Shown one piece after another: positions 26,871 through 39,330 of a stretch of 64,000 nucleotides of DNA. A program made the position numbers and the translations under genes. The notes below the pieces were generated by a model that had not been told where the DNA came from, did not search any database, and was given only the letters and a program-made list of their open reading frames with translations. The stretch's first letter is position 1. Each line of letters starts with the position of its first letter. This stretch comes from Theropithecus gelada (Eukaryota > Chordata > Mammalia > Primates > Cercopithecidae), in contig NC_037677.1 of assembly GCF_003255815.1 (NCBI RefSeq), positions 106,923,100 to 106,987,099 of the forward strand, written 5' to 3'.

Positions 26871-28067
26871 AAGTATTCAAATGAAAAGACAAGAAAATCA
26901 GGTATTAATCTTGGATAGCTAATGAGCTATTAAAACTCAGCCTGGGACAGTTTATCATGAAGCCTGTGGATGATCAATCCTTTATTATTATTATTTTTTT
27001 AAAAAAGCTCATTTCATGCTCTGCAAAAGGAGAGACTCCCATGAAGCCTTTTGAAAGGGATCATCATGCAGCTCAGCTTTCTGTTGGATTCCATGCTAAG
27101 CAAGCTAACCTTATCCTGCATTGTTAGCACTAGGGCACCCAACTGCCAGCTCTCCATCCTGCTGCCCTTAGGCCACATGGGAGCAGTTCATGCATGACAG
27201 CCTCTATCCTACAAGGCCTATGAGTATGGATTGGGGGGCCAGAAGGAAAAAGCTCCACGTGCCTGTGTGTCTGCGTGGGTCAGAAGAGTTGTGCACGCAG
27301 ACTAGCAGGCCAAGGTCTGAGCCACAGCAGCATTTTTATTTCAGATTTTGATAACTGTTTATATGTGTTGAAAACCAAAATGACATCTTTTTAAAGCTTA
27401 TCCATAAAAAAAAATAGATGTCTTTTATAGTGGAAAAACACATGGGGAAAAAAATCATCTATTTTGATGCAGCATTTGATAATGATAAAACACCTCACAC
27501 CTCACTCTTTATAGTGCACAAAATGAATGAGGTCTGGGCTAGGTAGAAAAAAGGTCAATGCTATTTTTGTTTTTAGAATCATTACCTTTTACCAGCTTTT
27601 AACCATCTGATATCTATTGTAGACACACTATCATAGTTAACATAGTTAAGTTCAGCACTTGTCTCATTTTAATGTAAAGATTTGCTTCCATTTTCCTACA
27701 GGCAGTCTCTCTCTTCCTCACAGTCCCACTGTGCAGGTGCTATTGGTACTCTTACGAATATTTTCAGTAATGTTATTTTCTTCTAAGTGAAATTTCTAGC
27801 CTGCACTTTGATGTCATGTGTTCCCTTTGTCTTTCAAACTCCAAGGTTCCCCTGTGGCCCTCTCTCTTACCCTGGGAAGGCCTCTTGGAGACCTTACCCC
27901 TGGCTGTTTGGACTTTGTATACTTTAAATAATTTAACTACCCTTAATTACTTAAAAAAAAAAAAAAGCTTTATGATTTTCATAACTTATTGCTGATTTTA
28001 ATGGATTGTTAATTTCAGTCCTGTAGTTTTATTTTATGTTTAGATAGGGCTGGGCAAGGAAAAAGAA

Positions 28068-28073
28068 AATAAA
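28068..28073 (+). terminator. MXI1: MXI1 main poly(A) signal
   Basis: Canonical AATAAA is followed within about 20 bases by cat-atttagca. A T/G-rich downstream element (ttgagttgtgtgtt, about 28097-28110) comes next, the usual layout of a strong cleavage site. Cleavage is expected near 28085-28095. Confidence 0.8.
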
Positions 28074-29286
28074 GACAACCATATTTAGCAGTGCAGTTGA
28101 GTTGTGTGTTAATGTTAGACTATCCCTTTGTAAGTGGCACTTTAACAGCATTCACTGCTTCTATATATAGTGTACCATCTTGGTCATATGTTACGCCTCA
28201 ACATATACTTGTTCTTGTGCTCTTCCTGTGCCTCTGGAAGTTTTTCCTTGATTGTGCTATGTTTGAGTGGAAGAAATTCTTTGAAGTAGATGTGAGTGAA
28301 AAACTGCATGCCTTTAGAAGCCCAGTATCAGAATTTGCTACGTTTCAGGTGCTAGGGACTTAATGAAAAACATGACAAAACAATTCATTTTTGTGGCCCA
28401 GGTAAATTATTTCTGCTTTCACTTATAATTACTACTGGCTGAGTGAAGATGTTGCCTCTATATTTGCTTACTCTTGACCAAATGTGAGACAGTTTGAAGA
28501 GTGTGCTACCATGGAAATTGAATGAAGCCAGTGACTAAGCTTCTGTTTTATTATTCTCATGGCCTTCGCTTGCATTATTTGCCCTAGGGCATTATTTGGG
28601 CCTTCATTCAGAAGAACTTGAGGTGCTGCCATTTCGTTGTATATGTACAGGATTATGGGCTGGAAAGCATTTGTTATAAACCTATAGTGCACATTTTAAC
28701 TGCCCCCTAAATTATTCCTTCCCTGGGTTTGTTTTCTTTGGGGTGGTGTAGATTGTATGACGAGTAAGAAGTATTAATTTTTTAAAAGACAAATCAACTT
28801 TGAAGACACAAAAGTTAATTGGAAGAAATAAAAACTGTGAACGAAGAATACCCGAGTTCTTTTTGTACCATCCTTCTTTATGAAGGCAAAAACATGAATA
28901 GGTATCCACACCTAAAGAGTTAACTATCTCCTAAATGTCTATTTTGTTACCAAATCAGTATCAATGACAAATCGAATAGCAGTTTGAATTATAATTGCCA
29001 TTCCTGTTCTGCAATTTCAACAGGAGCCTGACTTATAACTCCATATAACCTAACTGCATGTGGTTTAATGTGCCATACTAATAATAATCTTAACTGCTTC
29101 AGGTAGGACACAAAGCCATTGTCATGATCTGTTCTCTAAATAACTTGGGAGCATCCCTTTAGCTACACTATTACTCAAATTGCAAACAAGTCTGGAAGTT
29201 CCACTAACCTTAGTCTTCACTAACCTTATTTAGGGTACCCTATTTATAAAACACCTGAGTGACATTTGTATTAAAAGGTACAGGTA

Positions 29287-29580
29287 GGCCAGGCGCAATG
29301 GCTCACACCTGTAATCCCAGCACTTTGGAAGGCAGAGGTGGGCAGATCACTTGAGTTCAGGAGTTTGAAACCATCCTGGCCAACATGATGAAATTCCATT
29401 GCCCGCTAAAAAAAAACCTATGAAAAATTAGCTGAGCGTGGTGGCATGTGCCTATAGTCCCAGCTACTCAGGAGGCTGAGGCAGGAGAATCACTTGAATC
29501 CGGGAGGCGGAGGTTGCAGTGAACTGGGATTGAGCCACTGCAGTCCAGCCTGGGCAACAGAGCAAGACGCTGTCTCAAAG
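29287..29580 (+). mobile_element. Alu, sense, almost no A-tail
   Basis: Target duplication AGGTACAGGTA at 29276-29286 and 29581-29591. The element ends 'tctcaaag', so the tail is only 3-4 bases. Confidence 0.92.
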
Positions 29581-30187
29581 AGGTACAGGTAAAACCTATA
29601 GTGCATTATGACTAGAGGATTCTGAAGTCATGGCAACTCAAGTTTCTGGTTAGAATAGGTATGAAAACTCCTATTTTCATACCTTTCTAATCTCCCCGAC
29701 AATGACTACTTTTAGTGTTACAAAGGAATTTTAAGAGGCAGTGAGAATTATTGAGGCAAAGTTCCTGACCAAAATCAGGTTCCCAACAGTTAACCCAAAA
29801 CAGTAAAATGTGGGAAAAGCAAGTGTTTTAATTATACTTTAATCCCAGTTCCAACATTTGCTGACCCTGGTTGTTACTTAATTTCTTCATGGAATCTTTT
29901 TCCTCCTGAAAAGCTATTATAAGTACTACCTCTATCTTGAAAGGTTGAACTTAACCACCCCACTCCCCGACTGCCATCTAGGAAGATGTAGGAAATTAAA
30001 AGGTGTGTGTTTCTCTAGTTTCTCTGTTGAATGCAACCTTCTAACGCATCCTTAATCCTGAATTTTAGTTACTCTGACTAGATCTTGCAGAAAAAGACTG
30101 TTTCTAAATATTAGTTCACTTAAGCAAAATTCCATGGTAAGTAATACTTTAATAAAGAAGTAATTTGTTATTTCCTATAGAATTTCT

Positions 30188-30452
30188 GTCACGCAGGCTG
30201 TAGTGCAGTGGCGCGACCTCGGCTCACTGCAACCTCTACCTCTTGGGTTCAAGCAATTCTCCTGCCTCAGCCTCCTGAGTAGCTGGGACTATGGCATGTG
30301 GCACCACACCCGGCTAATTATTGTATTTTTTAGTAGAGAGGGCATTTCACTATGTTGGCCAGGCTGGTCTCAAACTACTGGCCTTATGTGTTCTGCCCAC
30401 CTTGGCCTCCCAAAGTGCTGAGATTACCGGTGTGAGCCAGTGCACCCAGCCT
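30188..30452 (-). mobile_element. Alu, antisense, 3'-truncated without tail
   Basis: Flanked by CCTATAGAATTTCT (30174-30187) and CCTACAGAATTTCT (30453-30466). The element lacks the A-tail and about 25 bases before it, starting at 'gtcacgcaggctg'. Confidence 0.88.
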
Positions 30453-31694
30453 CCTACAGAATTTCTTAAATGAAGGCTTTATATAATGTAGCATCAGTTT
30501 TAGTGATTATTTGTTCTTAAAAAAAAAAAAAAAGGACTAACCTCAAGTTGAACATATTGTATACTGATAGTAATGTGCCCTAGGTTAATATTTAGTGTTG
30601 ACTTTGCCAAGAAAGAGAAACAGCAGTTATCTCCTTTCCTATGTATCAGATCTAATAGGAAACTGGTTTTCTTGTAGAATATGTCAGATTGTTTTAAATA
30701 GGCAGCGTAGTTCAAAATAAATGTATGGGCTGATCACTTCCTGTTCTGTTTTACCTTTCTATAGTCATAAATTAGAGAAAATGGCTTCAAATGAAGTTCT
30801 TTTAAGATACTGCCAACCAACTTACTGTAGTTTTGGAATTTTTTCCATATCCTCAAGCTCATAGCTCTTTGCCATGGGGAATGCTTTAAAAATCTTTATT
30901 GGTAGAGTAATAATTGAGATACTTATTTTAGATGCTCACACCAGGGCACAGAATAGCACTGTAAAAATATAACAAAACCTATAAAAGTACCTCTAAAATT
31001 TATAAGAAGAGTATAAATTTAAGATCATCAGTCATTTCTAAATTAGTAGCTTCATCACACTTAGAAACCTAGGTCAACTAAACCTGAGAGTGATTTTGGA
31101 GGGAAAAACTCCAGGCAAAAGAATAAAAGGGATACTTACTCCTTCCTGCTACTTCTGAGCAATGAACATTTGGACAGTTACCATCTATTAAAGTGATTAC
31201 TAGCCTAGCTTCAGATCTCAGGCTTCAACTCTAGTTTCCCAGGATATGGAGTCAAGTGTTTCCTCCAAGCCTGAATTCTTTGTTTCTCTGGTCAGAAATT
31301 CACTGCATCTTGCTAAAGTAAGTACAGGGCTTGAAAGGGGAAAAAACAAAAGCACATCAGTTTTACCAAGAAAGGGAAAACCCTGAGCCAGCAAAACCAC
31401 CACCACCTTAACTTTCAGCCCCAAGTTGAGAAAGTAGCTCTTCAAACAAAATGCCAACTTTCTCTCCTAGTATCACCATGGCTCTTTCAGCTGTATTCTT
31501 AAAAAAAAGACTAAGTGGAGAAACAAATTACAGTTTAAATAATTCCAGTGACTATACTGGTTTTGTTTTAAATAACTGGTAAGGTGTGTGGTGGAACTAA
31601 GTTTCCAGTTTTTATTGCCTGGGAACTGAAAGATTAATTAAATATCCAAAACTTCGTATGTTTAGCTAGTTCAGCTGTCAACCACCACAAACCC

Positions 31695-31700
31695 TTTATT
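31695..31700 (-). terminator. Possible distal SMNDC1 poly(A) signal
   Basis: TTTATT on + (AATAAA on -) lies about 3.9 kb past the SMNDC1 stop. The sequence between here and 34.5 kb is largely repeat-poor, which would suit an extended 3'UTR. This is inferred only. Confidence 0.25.
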
Positions 31701-32620
31701 CTCAGTTCTGCTTTACCCCAGTCAAGGCCACAAAAGAACCACCTTTATATACGTAAGTTAAAAGGCAATTAAAACACCTCACAGAAATCTAACACCATTT
31801 TGTTTTGTTTTATTTAGTTTGGCTAGGCCAAAACAAGTGATTAAAATGTTCCAACTATAAAATTGATTTCTGAACCTCTTAAGATGTTTCTTAAGAACCT
31901 AACTATACACATATATAGGCCTTTTAAACGATGATCGGGTAAAGGGCACCAATTACTTGGGTTTTTCTGTTTAAAATACAATATTACCTGTTATTTTGCC
32001 TGCTATGCTCTTCCTCTCCACTGCAGTAAAAATTCAGTTTAACTTGCAACTCAAAAATCCTAGATACAAAGAATGTTTACATTTACTGTTGAACTTGTAA
32101 ACTGCCATTTATACTAATTGATTGCTTCGTAGTACCATACAAATACTTAATTCAGCTGATATTTATCGAATCAAGATTTTAACAAATATAAAACCTCATT
32201 GGTTTTAATAGATTTTCTTCCTTTATATTTTCAATTACTACCCAAGTTAAAGCAAAAAGCTGTATCAAAGCTTTAAATGTTTTTTTTTTTTTTTGGTTGA
32301 ATTTACAACCGGTAGTTTTAATCTTATAAAAATTGTAATTATAAAATTATAATCTAGACACACAAGAGTCACAAAACTACAATTTTCCTTTATGTTAACC
32401 TGATGGTCTCCTTTGCTATTTTTAAGGCAGACATTCAGCATTAGAATTGCATACTGGAAACATACACACCCTTCAATGTGACAAGCAATTTTTTTTAAAA
32501 AAATGTGTTGCTACAATAACTGATGCATCTTGTTTTGGTTTGATGCCTAGTCTTCATGATTAGGCTAAAAGGTAATTTTTCTTAATTTCAAAAGTCAAAT
32601 CTTTATAGTTAACAAAACAG

Positions 32621-32755
32621 TTCTCAGATGGGGCTGCACATCAGGATCACCTGTGGTGTTCGTCAGACAGACATACCTTGGCCTGGATAAGTCTAAGGTT
32701 GGTCCCAGGTCCACAAATTCCTCTTTAATTTTAAACAAGCATTAGGGGTGACTTT
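32621..32755 (+). mobile_element. MER5A-like hAT fragment
   Basis: 'cagttctcagatggggctgc' and 'acatcaggatcacctgtgg' resemble the MER5A start. Confidence 0.6.
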
Positions 32756-32999
32756 TATTATAACCTTCACCCTCTTCCCATTAAGAAAACATGCCCTAGT
32801 ATACAAATTAGTTCAAACATTTAACTAGGAATACTAAATATATCTTACAACCTTGGTAATTTGGTAACACTTGAATAATGGTTATAATTGGATGCCTCAA
32901 ATCATAAACAATGGGTATTGTTATCCATTGTAATGTGGATTGCTGTTGAAGTTACAGAAAAAATACCAGATAATTCACCATTGCCACTCTGCAGAGTAA

Positions 33000-33190
33000 T
33001 AGCAGACACTTCTATAGTGCTTATGCCAGACACTCTTAAGCTGTTTACACATTTGAACTCAATCCTTAAAACTGCAACAGATTTTTCCATTCTACAGCTG
33101 AGAAAAATGAGTCAGAGGAATACACAAATAATAAATGGGAATACACAGGTAATAAATGGTAATAAACACTTGTCTGGTTCTAGAGTCCTT
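33000..33190. mobile_element. MIR-like fragment
   Basis: 'acacatttgaactcaatcct' and 'ttccattctacagctgagaa' match the MIR core theme. Diverged. Confidence 0.55.
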
Positions 33191-34494
33191 GCTGTTTTCC
33201 AATATGCTCTGTGGCCTCCCTACATGTTAATTAAAATAGCACTTGTTACCTGTGATTACTACTAAAACTAAACATTTTGGTTATTAATTTCCGGGAGGTT
33301 AGAACTGTTCTTTCCTTGAAATGGTAACAACAGTCAAATGTCAAGCTTTGGTAAGTTACATGCAACCATTTCTACTTAGGGGCCCATAACTCCGTATTTA
33401 ACATTTCAGTCTGTCACAGTTTCAAAGCTTCAAGTCTCCTTTCTTAATGGGGAAAACTCCACATTAAATTTTCTAACAAAGCTTTTTAAGGTCAACGTTT
33501 ATATTTCGTTTTAGAATAGAGAGCTTAACCACCTTCAATTGTAAAATACTGTTGGTATCATGCTTCTCATTGAGCGTCTTCTCAAATTCAGTATCACACT
33601 GACAGGTAGTCTCCCCAGGAGTCCTGCCTTAGTTCAGACACAATCATCATCCTGACACTAGGATTTTCCAAAGGGCCACGTCTAGATCTTTGACACAATG
33701 GCTGCTGATTTCATTCTAAAGGTCTATTTTCAAAATGGATTTTTTTTTTTTTGATAAGGTCACTTTTATTCCTTTTCTATCTCCTACTGCAAAGTCCTCT
33801 GGGAAAACTAAGGCCCTCAGGGTCAAAAGAGGGACAAGACTGTTAACAGTCCTGCCTACACAAACATCAGGTGAATTACTATTCTAACACCACCAAGGTA
33901 ATCTCAACAACCATTTTCTGGGGTCACAATGACACCAAATTTCTTCCCATTGCTTTTAATTCAAAGGATTCTCTTGCAGTCCATCAAGGCCACTCTTGAT
34001 TATTGATAAGCTCTTAAGATGTTACAATAAGAAACTTTATTTTATTTAGAAGTTTACAGGCTTCAAAGAGCCCTTTTTCTACTGCAATTTGTGCCTTTCT
34101 GTCCTTTGTGTCCTACCCTGTGGCTACGAATTATATGAAGAAAAAGTGACCCTCCTGGGTTGAGAGGGGTTGGGGGTGGAAGGGAGAGATGGAGAATTCT
34201 ACCTAACACTGTCCTAAGTTCCAATTTATAAAAAAAGTTAAAATTCATGAAATAAAAATTTATTTTCCCTTTCCTCCAAAAATCTACAAACACCCATTAA
34301 AATGAGAACATCCTATAAACACATGCCTAGTTTGCCCTTTAAGATCCAATTTCTTCTAATGGAAGGAATACTTAAGGATTTACTGAAACCTTCCTCTCAC
34401 ACTCAATATTCTCTTCCATGGCAATGCTGTGTGCAAGTTTAATCACTGTTAAGTGCTGACAGCTAAAGAGCTTACCCTTTTGTTAACACACCCT

Positions 34495-35595
34495 GGAGAT
34501 TTTAAAAACACTTTATTTAATAAAAGTTAAACATACAAAACTGAAATAATACACATCCTAAAAATTACCTTCTTCCATTAACAGGAAGACCCTTTTCTAT
34601 GCATGTATTTGGCTTAAACTCAACTCAGGATAACTGTGATGTTCATTTACACCAACAAATGCAGACAACTTGATCTAATTAACAAAAATTACAAACAGCT
34701 AAATGAACATAATATACAGGGAAATTATGGTCAGATTAATGCACAAGAAATACAAGAAATTTTTAATGATGAAACATTCAGTACTCTTGTTCATTAATTT
34801 AGCCTTGTGTTTTTACAAAAATAGTATCTACACTGTATACAGGGCTATACATCAGCTTTTTGTTCTCCCATATAAACATTACACATCCAAAACATGGTAC
34901 CACTGCCGTAAATGAAAAAAACAAAAAACAGGAAAAAAGCAAACATACAAAAAACAAAAACACCTTAGAAAAGGGAGCTTATCCTAAGGTTTCTTACATA
35001 GAACTAAGAGTACATAAAAATAAAACACATCAATTTTAGAGATGGCCTAATAGGCCTAGGATACAAGTTTTTGAGGAAAAACCTCAAAACAAACTTTGCC
35101 ATTTACAAATTAACCTATCTTTAGGCTTAACTGAACGACAGCTAAGTTTTAAAGTTGAAAATAAGAAAAATGAAAGGATCTCTTTAGCAGGTTGGTGTTT
35201 TTGCCTTGGTGTTCCAATGAATTGCCAGAATATGTGTCAAGTTCAAAGCATCTGAAAATTTCAAGTTACAACTTACAAAAAGTACATACCATAGGTTAAG
35301 TAGGCGCCTGATATTAGGAAGATCAATAATTCATCTAAGTGCTGTATGAAACAGCATCTACAAAAGTTGCTTTATTCAACAAACTTTGAGGGAACCGTGG
35401 TACTGATAATGAGAAAAGTTAAACAAATAGCAGTTATCAAATGCAATTTCTTCACGTTTCATTCTACTGAAGTCAACCAATGACGACAATGGTATCTTGC
35501 TTACTCATCTAACAAATAATTTACCTTTAGAAAAATATAAGGATAAAAAGGTAAATGTAAAGCCCTGCAGAGATGAAATCCAACAGTTTTTCTGA
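34495..35595 (-). other. SMNDC1: SMNDC1 3' untranslated region (main form)
   Basis: About 1.1 kb follows the TAA, continuous with the last coding exon, free of Alu and ending just past a canonical poly(A) signal. Short A-rich runs near 34920-34960 (+) are present. The end point is inferred. Confidence 0.75.
34512..34517 (-). terminator. SMNDC1: SMNDC1 main poly(A) signal
   Basis: AATAAA on the - strand (TTTATT on +), about 1.08 kb after the stop codon. This gives an mRNA of about 2 kb when added to the 717-base CDS and the short 5'UTR. Overlapping alternative hexamers occur further downstream, around 34038-34045. Confidence 0.65.
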
Positions 35596-35733
35596 TTATT
35601 GAGGCATCAAATGCCTGACATTGTATTTAGAGGTATCTTGATATTGTGTCATAGGTTTATCGGCAATTCCACAAGTTCCTACTCCAACTTTGCCAGTCAC
35701 ACTCTCAGGTGAAGCAAAAATACTCCTCTTTAC
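35596..35733 (-). CDS. SMNDC1: SMNDC1 coding exon 6 (C-terminus)
   Basis: The last coding exon has acceptor tttcccctag|GTAAAG and encodes 45 residues from VKRSIFASPESVTGKVGVGT to the end RHLMPQ, with TAA at 35598-35596. Exon lengths 120+143+162+154+138 give 717 nt, which is 238 codons plus stop and equals the known length of SPF30. The exon opens in phase 0 when exon 5 ends at CAG (36679). That settles which of two nearby exon 5 donors makes the normal protein. Confidence 0.96.
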   Translation of the reverse strand, partial: VKRSIFASPESVTGKVGVGTCGIADKPMTQYQDTSKYNVRHLMPQ

Positions 35734-36678
35734 CTAGGGGAAAGAAAACAGAAACCATTCCTATTAGTATTGGAAAAAATAAAAAATTTCAAATTTTAAG
35801 TAATGTTAAAATACATTCTGGTTTTAATGTTTAAAAGAAGAAAAGCATATTGCCTTTGTTCAGTGTTAAAAAATGGGTACAGAAGTGGTCCCATGCTGGA
35901 AGCCATTTACTCTAACTTCTAAGTTGAGGAAAATATCATTAGACACTAATACTCATAACACTTGCTTTCTGATACCTCAAAATTTTAGTTTTGAAAACTC
36001 AAATCCTAACTTCAGCTGTAAGCGAGCCATTTTAGCATGATTAAAGCTCTGGCTATATTGCGGTTTACTGTGGGGCCTGTTATGATATCTAAATTGTGAA
36101 GTCCCTTGGCCTTTATTTGTCACAAAATAAACATCTTTATGAAAAGGAAGCACTTCTTTCCAGAAGCCATGTCCATCAATGGAAGGGCTACCTTGATGAG
36201 AGTGACGAGTAATACATGGGTGAAAGTCAGGCTATCCTTATTCTCAACTTCCTATATGAATGCTACAGTTTTTTTCTACCCAACACACACTCAGAAAGAT
36301 AAGTGTATCAAGGGAAACTGAATGTACTTTTAAATAAAGTCTACCCCCTAATGCCCAGCATGAAGGCATGTTAACAAAGCAGGTAGAGTTAAGCACACTG
36401 CCTCCAAGTAGCAACCATTTTTTCAAATATTAGTTTATTAAAGGAAAAGAACATAGACCTTTTGTAATTCCTGATATAAATTCTCTCATTTGTAATATTT
36501 TTATGCAGAGACGATGGCTAACATTTTTCAATAAGCTAAATTGAGCATCAACAAGGATTCTGAATGCAAAATCTGAGTTAATCATACTTTAAAAAAATCT
36601 ACATACTTCTCTTTTCATTTTAAAGTTAATAAGTCACATTTCTCAAATTTACAAAGTGTCATAAAAAGATTTACCAAC
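35734..36678 (-). other. SMNDC1: SMNDC1 intron 5
   Basis: This 945-base intron starts gttggt, which is unusual at +3 and +4, and ends cccctag. I see no Alu and no recognisable gene in it. Confidence 0.85.
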
Positions 36679-36832
36679 CTGGCCTTTTTTGTTTTTGGAA
36701 TAGGCTCTGTTGTTGAATTGTTGCCATTTCACTTTCTGGTCCTCTCTTTCTTGCTCAAGTTCTTTTATTCTCTGAGCTTTTTTCAAAGCTTTCTTCTTTT
36801 TATATTCACGCTGCTGGGCAATCATTTCTTTT
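36679..36832 (-). CDS. SMNDC1: SMNDC1 coding exon 5 (basic, helical linker)
   Basis: A 154-nt exon encoding residues about 142-193: KKEMIAQQREYKKKKALKKA, then QRIKELEQEREDQKVKWQQF and NNRAYSKNKKGQ. It is a lysine-rich, strongly helical stretch that looks like a nuclear-localisation and coiled-coil segment. The acceptor is ttcatgcag|AAAAG. The donor is CAG|gttggt, with a second gtaaat donor 4 nt further on. The split lysine codon AA|A joins exon 4. Confidence 0.96.
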
Positions 36833-37090
36833 CTGCATGAAAAAAAAGTTAAATGTCAACTGTTGAGACTTATTATACAAGAATGACTTCCTTAAAGACA
36901 CCGGCAGTGCCAAAAAAAAAAAAAATCAAACATATACAATGGTCTATGAATAAAAAGTACTAACTCATTAAAATCAGTACCAATCACCCAGAATCACTAA
37001 GCAATTTTTTTTTTTTTTAAATAACATCCTTGGGAGCTTTCAAACATAAGTATAATCTATTTACCCATAAAAAGTAAACATTCCAACTAT

Positions 37091-37399
37091 AATTTTTTTA
37101 TTTTTTAATTTAGCGTTAGAGTCTTATTCTGTCATCCAGACTGGAGTTGGAGTACAGTGGCACTCTTGGCTCACTGCAACCTTCACCTCCTGGGTTCGAG
37201 AGATTCTTGTGCCTCACCCTCCCTAGTAGCTGGGACTATAGGCGTGTGCCACCATGCCCAGCTAACTTTTGTATTTTTAGTAGAGATGGGTTTTTGCCAT
37301 GTTGGCCAGGATGGTCTTGAACTCCTGGCCTCAAGTGATCCACCTGCCTTGGCCTCCCAAAGTGTTGGGATTACAGGCATGAGCCACTGTGCCCAGCCT
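37091..37399 (-). mobile_element. Alu, antisense
   Basis: Dimeric Alu in SMNDC1 intron 4, in the same orientation as the gene. Flanking 'caactat' repeats. Confidence 0.92.
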
Positions 37400-37762
37400 C
37401 AACTATGACTTTCTATTTTACTTTTGTATAGCTGTTACCAGTTGTTTTAGGAGTAAGTTGAGTTTCAGTATTAATGGGTATCTAAGCCTTCATCTACTTC
37501 CAAACAGACACAGTTAACAAGTATGGCATTTAGAAAAAAATGTATGAAGAGATTCAGTGCAGATAAAATATTTTACCTACATTGGAAGAATGCAGCAGCA
37601 CAAAGGGAAATCATAGCTAACAATTCTCATCAAAACAAAACACCTGAGGGTTTCAAAAACATTCTAAATAAGATTCTAAATAGGATCAGAGCCTATAACC
37701 CCCAATAATTTCTGCTCAGTTAACACTGACTTCTCACCAAAAGGATGAAAAAAAGATCTTTA

Positions 37763-38048
37763 GGCTGGGCGTGGTGGCTCAAGCCTGTAATCCCAGCACT
37801 TTGGGAGGCCGAGACAGGCGGATCCCGAGGTCAGGAGATCAAGACCATCCTGGCTAACATGGTGAAACCCCGTCTCTACTAAAAAATACAAAAAACTAGC
37901 CAGGCGCAGTGGTGGGCGCCTGTAGTCCCAGCTACACGGGAGGCTGAGGCAGGAGAATGGCGTAAACCCGGGAGGCGGAGCTTGCAGTGAGCTGAGATCC
38001 GGCCACTGCACTCCAGCCTGGGTGACAAAGCAAGACTCCGTCTCAAAG
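37763..38048 (+). mobile_element. Alu, sense, short A-tail
   Basis: Target duplication 'aaaaagatcttta' on both sides. It is antisense to SMNDC1. Confidence 0.94.
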
Positions 38049-38379
38049 AAAAAGATCTTTAAGAGGGGCATTATCTAGACTCCCTGGTACCATATTACCA
38101 CCATGAAGCTATGGCTTTTTACACAGATGACAAAGACATAAAAAATATATATATATATAAACACACACACACACTCAATTGTTTTAGAATTGGATTTTAT
38201 TGGGATGCTTACGTTAATATATAATTTTTGCACATTCCAATAAAAATATGTAGCAACTAAAGTTTTGAAAACTCTTGACAAATCAAAAGACTAAGTTGTG
38301 GCAAATACGCAAAGTTCACCAAAATATTGTTAATTCTGCCTCTTACTTTTCAAAACTGCATAGTTCCCCATTCCCATTG

Positions 38380-39150
38380 CTACTCCCTGGGTTCAGGCCA
38401 TCATCTTATACCTGGATCACAGCAGTAGCTGCCTCTCCCTACTGACAGTGATCATTCTAAAGCTCAAATGTGATCACATCATATCCCCTCTACTTAAAAT
38501 ATTATCAGTGGCTTAAAGCTCTTTATGTTCTGGACTTTACCACTCTAATCTCTTCTCAGACCACCCACTTTCCAAGTCCCAAGTTTCTACCACAGGGATT
38601 TGTTACTTTTACATGCTCACCCCCTCTTTAAAACTTACTAAGCTCTTACTACTACATGTAAAGAACTGTTACAAGCTTTACTAACACTTATCATTTGAAT
38701 CCTCACACCCAATAATGTACGGCCCCTATCTTACAGACGAGGAAACAGAGTTAAACAGCTTATCCAAGGTCATAGTGCTCATTAATAACAAAAAATTCAA
38801 TCCTAGATCAAAGTCATATCACCTTGTAGCTTTGTACTCGGTTATCTCTTATTCTTTTCAAATCTCAGTTTAGATGTCGTTTTCTCAAAGAAATCTGCCC
38901 TAATAAAAGTGTAGGCTGAGTACCTCTTGTTCCCTTACAGTATCTGTTATAGCCCCTTTGTAACGTTTACACTCTATTATTAAAGTACTTCATTAATGAT
39001 GAGTTTTCTTCTCTAAATATAAACTCAGTTGGGACAAGGCCCGAGGTGGTCTCCTGTGGTGTAGCCCCAGCACCTGGCTTATAAAATATGCTGGGAAGAT
39101 GTTCATTGTACATAGTATCTTCTTAATATTTACTGAATGCCTAAATGGGA
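38380..39150 (+). mobile_element. L2 remnant with MIR-like insertion
   Basis: The L2 theme runs from 'cctggatcacagcagtagct' to 'ccccagcacctggcttataa' and 'tactgaatgcctaaatg'. A MIR-like block ('cttacagacgaggaaacaga', about 38630-38795) interrupts it. Confidence 0.65.
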
Positions 39151-39330
39151 ATCAAAATTATCTTCACTTAGGCACATTTATACAGACAATGTTGACCCTT
39201 TGTTGCTAATCTTCAAAACAACAGTAAAACAGTATTATAACTTTCTTATGCATAGATTCCCTCTGCAGACTACTTCAAGTATCCAAGTGGGGAAGATTAC
39301 ACCTAAAATGGAAAAGTCAAAGTCACTTAC

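Larger units (their letters stand above)
26468..28090 (+). other. MXI1: MXI1 3' untranslated region
   Basis: About 1.6 kb of repeat-free sequence follows the stop codon, to just past the AATAAA at 28068-28073. Lack of Alus here, in an Alu-dense window, fits a constrained 3'UTR. It contains several short A/T-rich runs such as 27395-27445. The cleavage point is inferred from the signal and the downstream GT-rich stretch and was not observed. Confidence 0.8.
28091..34490. other. Intergenic spacer between convergent MXI1 and SMNDC1
   Basis: No gene is recognised. The spacer holds two Alus (29287-29580 and 30188-30452), a MER5A-like fragment near 32.63 kb and a MIR-like fragment near 33.0-33.19 kb; the rest is AT-rich unique sequence. 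Reverse-strand AATAAA hexamers occur at 31695-31700 and near 34038, so part of this spacer could belong to longer SMNDC1 3'UTR isoforms. Confidence 0.7.
36833..39330 (-). other. SMNDC1: SMNDC1 intron 4
   Basis: This 2.5-kb intron (gtaagt ... catgcag) holds two Alus (37091-37399 antisense, 37763-38048 sense) and, on the + strand, an L2 remnant with a MIR-like insertion at about 38.38-39.15 kb. It also has a short TA/CA run near 38147-38175. No exon-like segment was recognised. Confidence 0.85.

Noticed and set aside
28091..28363. 90-codon hydrophobic open frame just after the MXI1 poly(A) signal
   Set aside because: It starts at the expected cleavage site, has no recognisable protein similarity and is probably chance.
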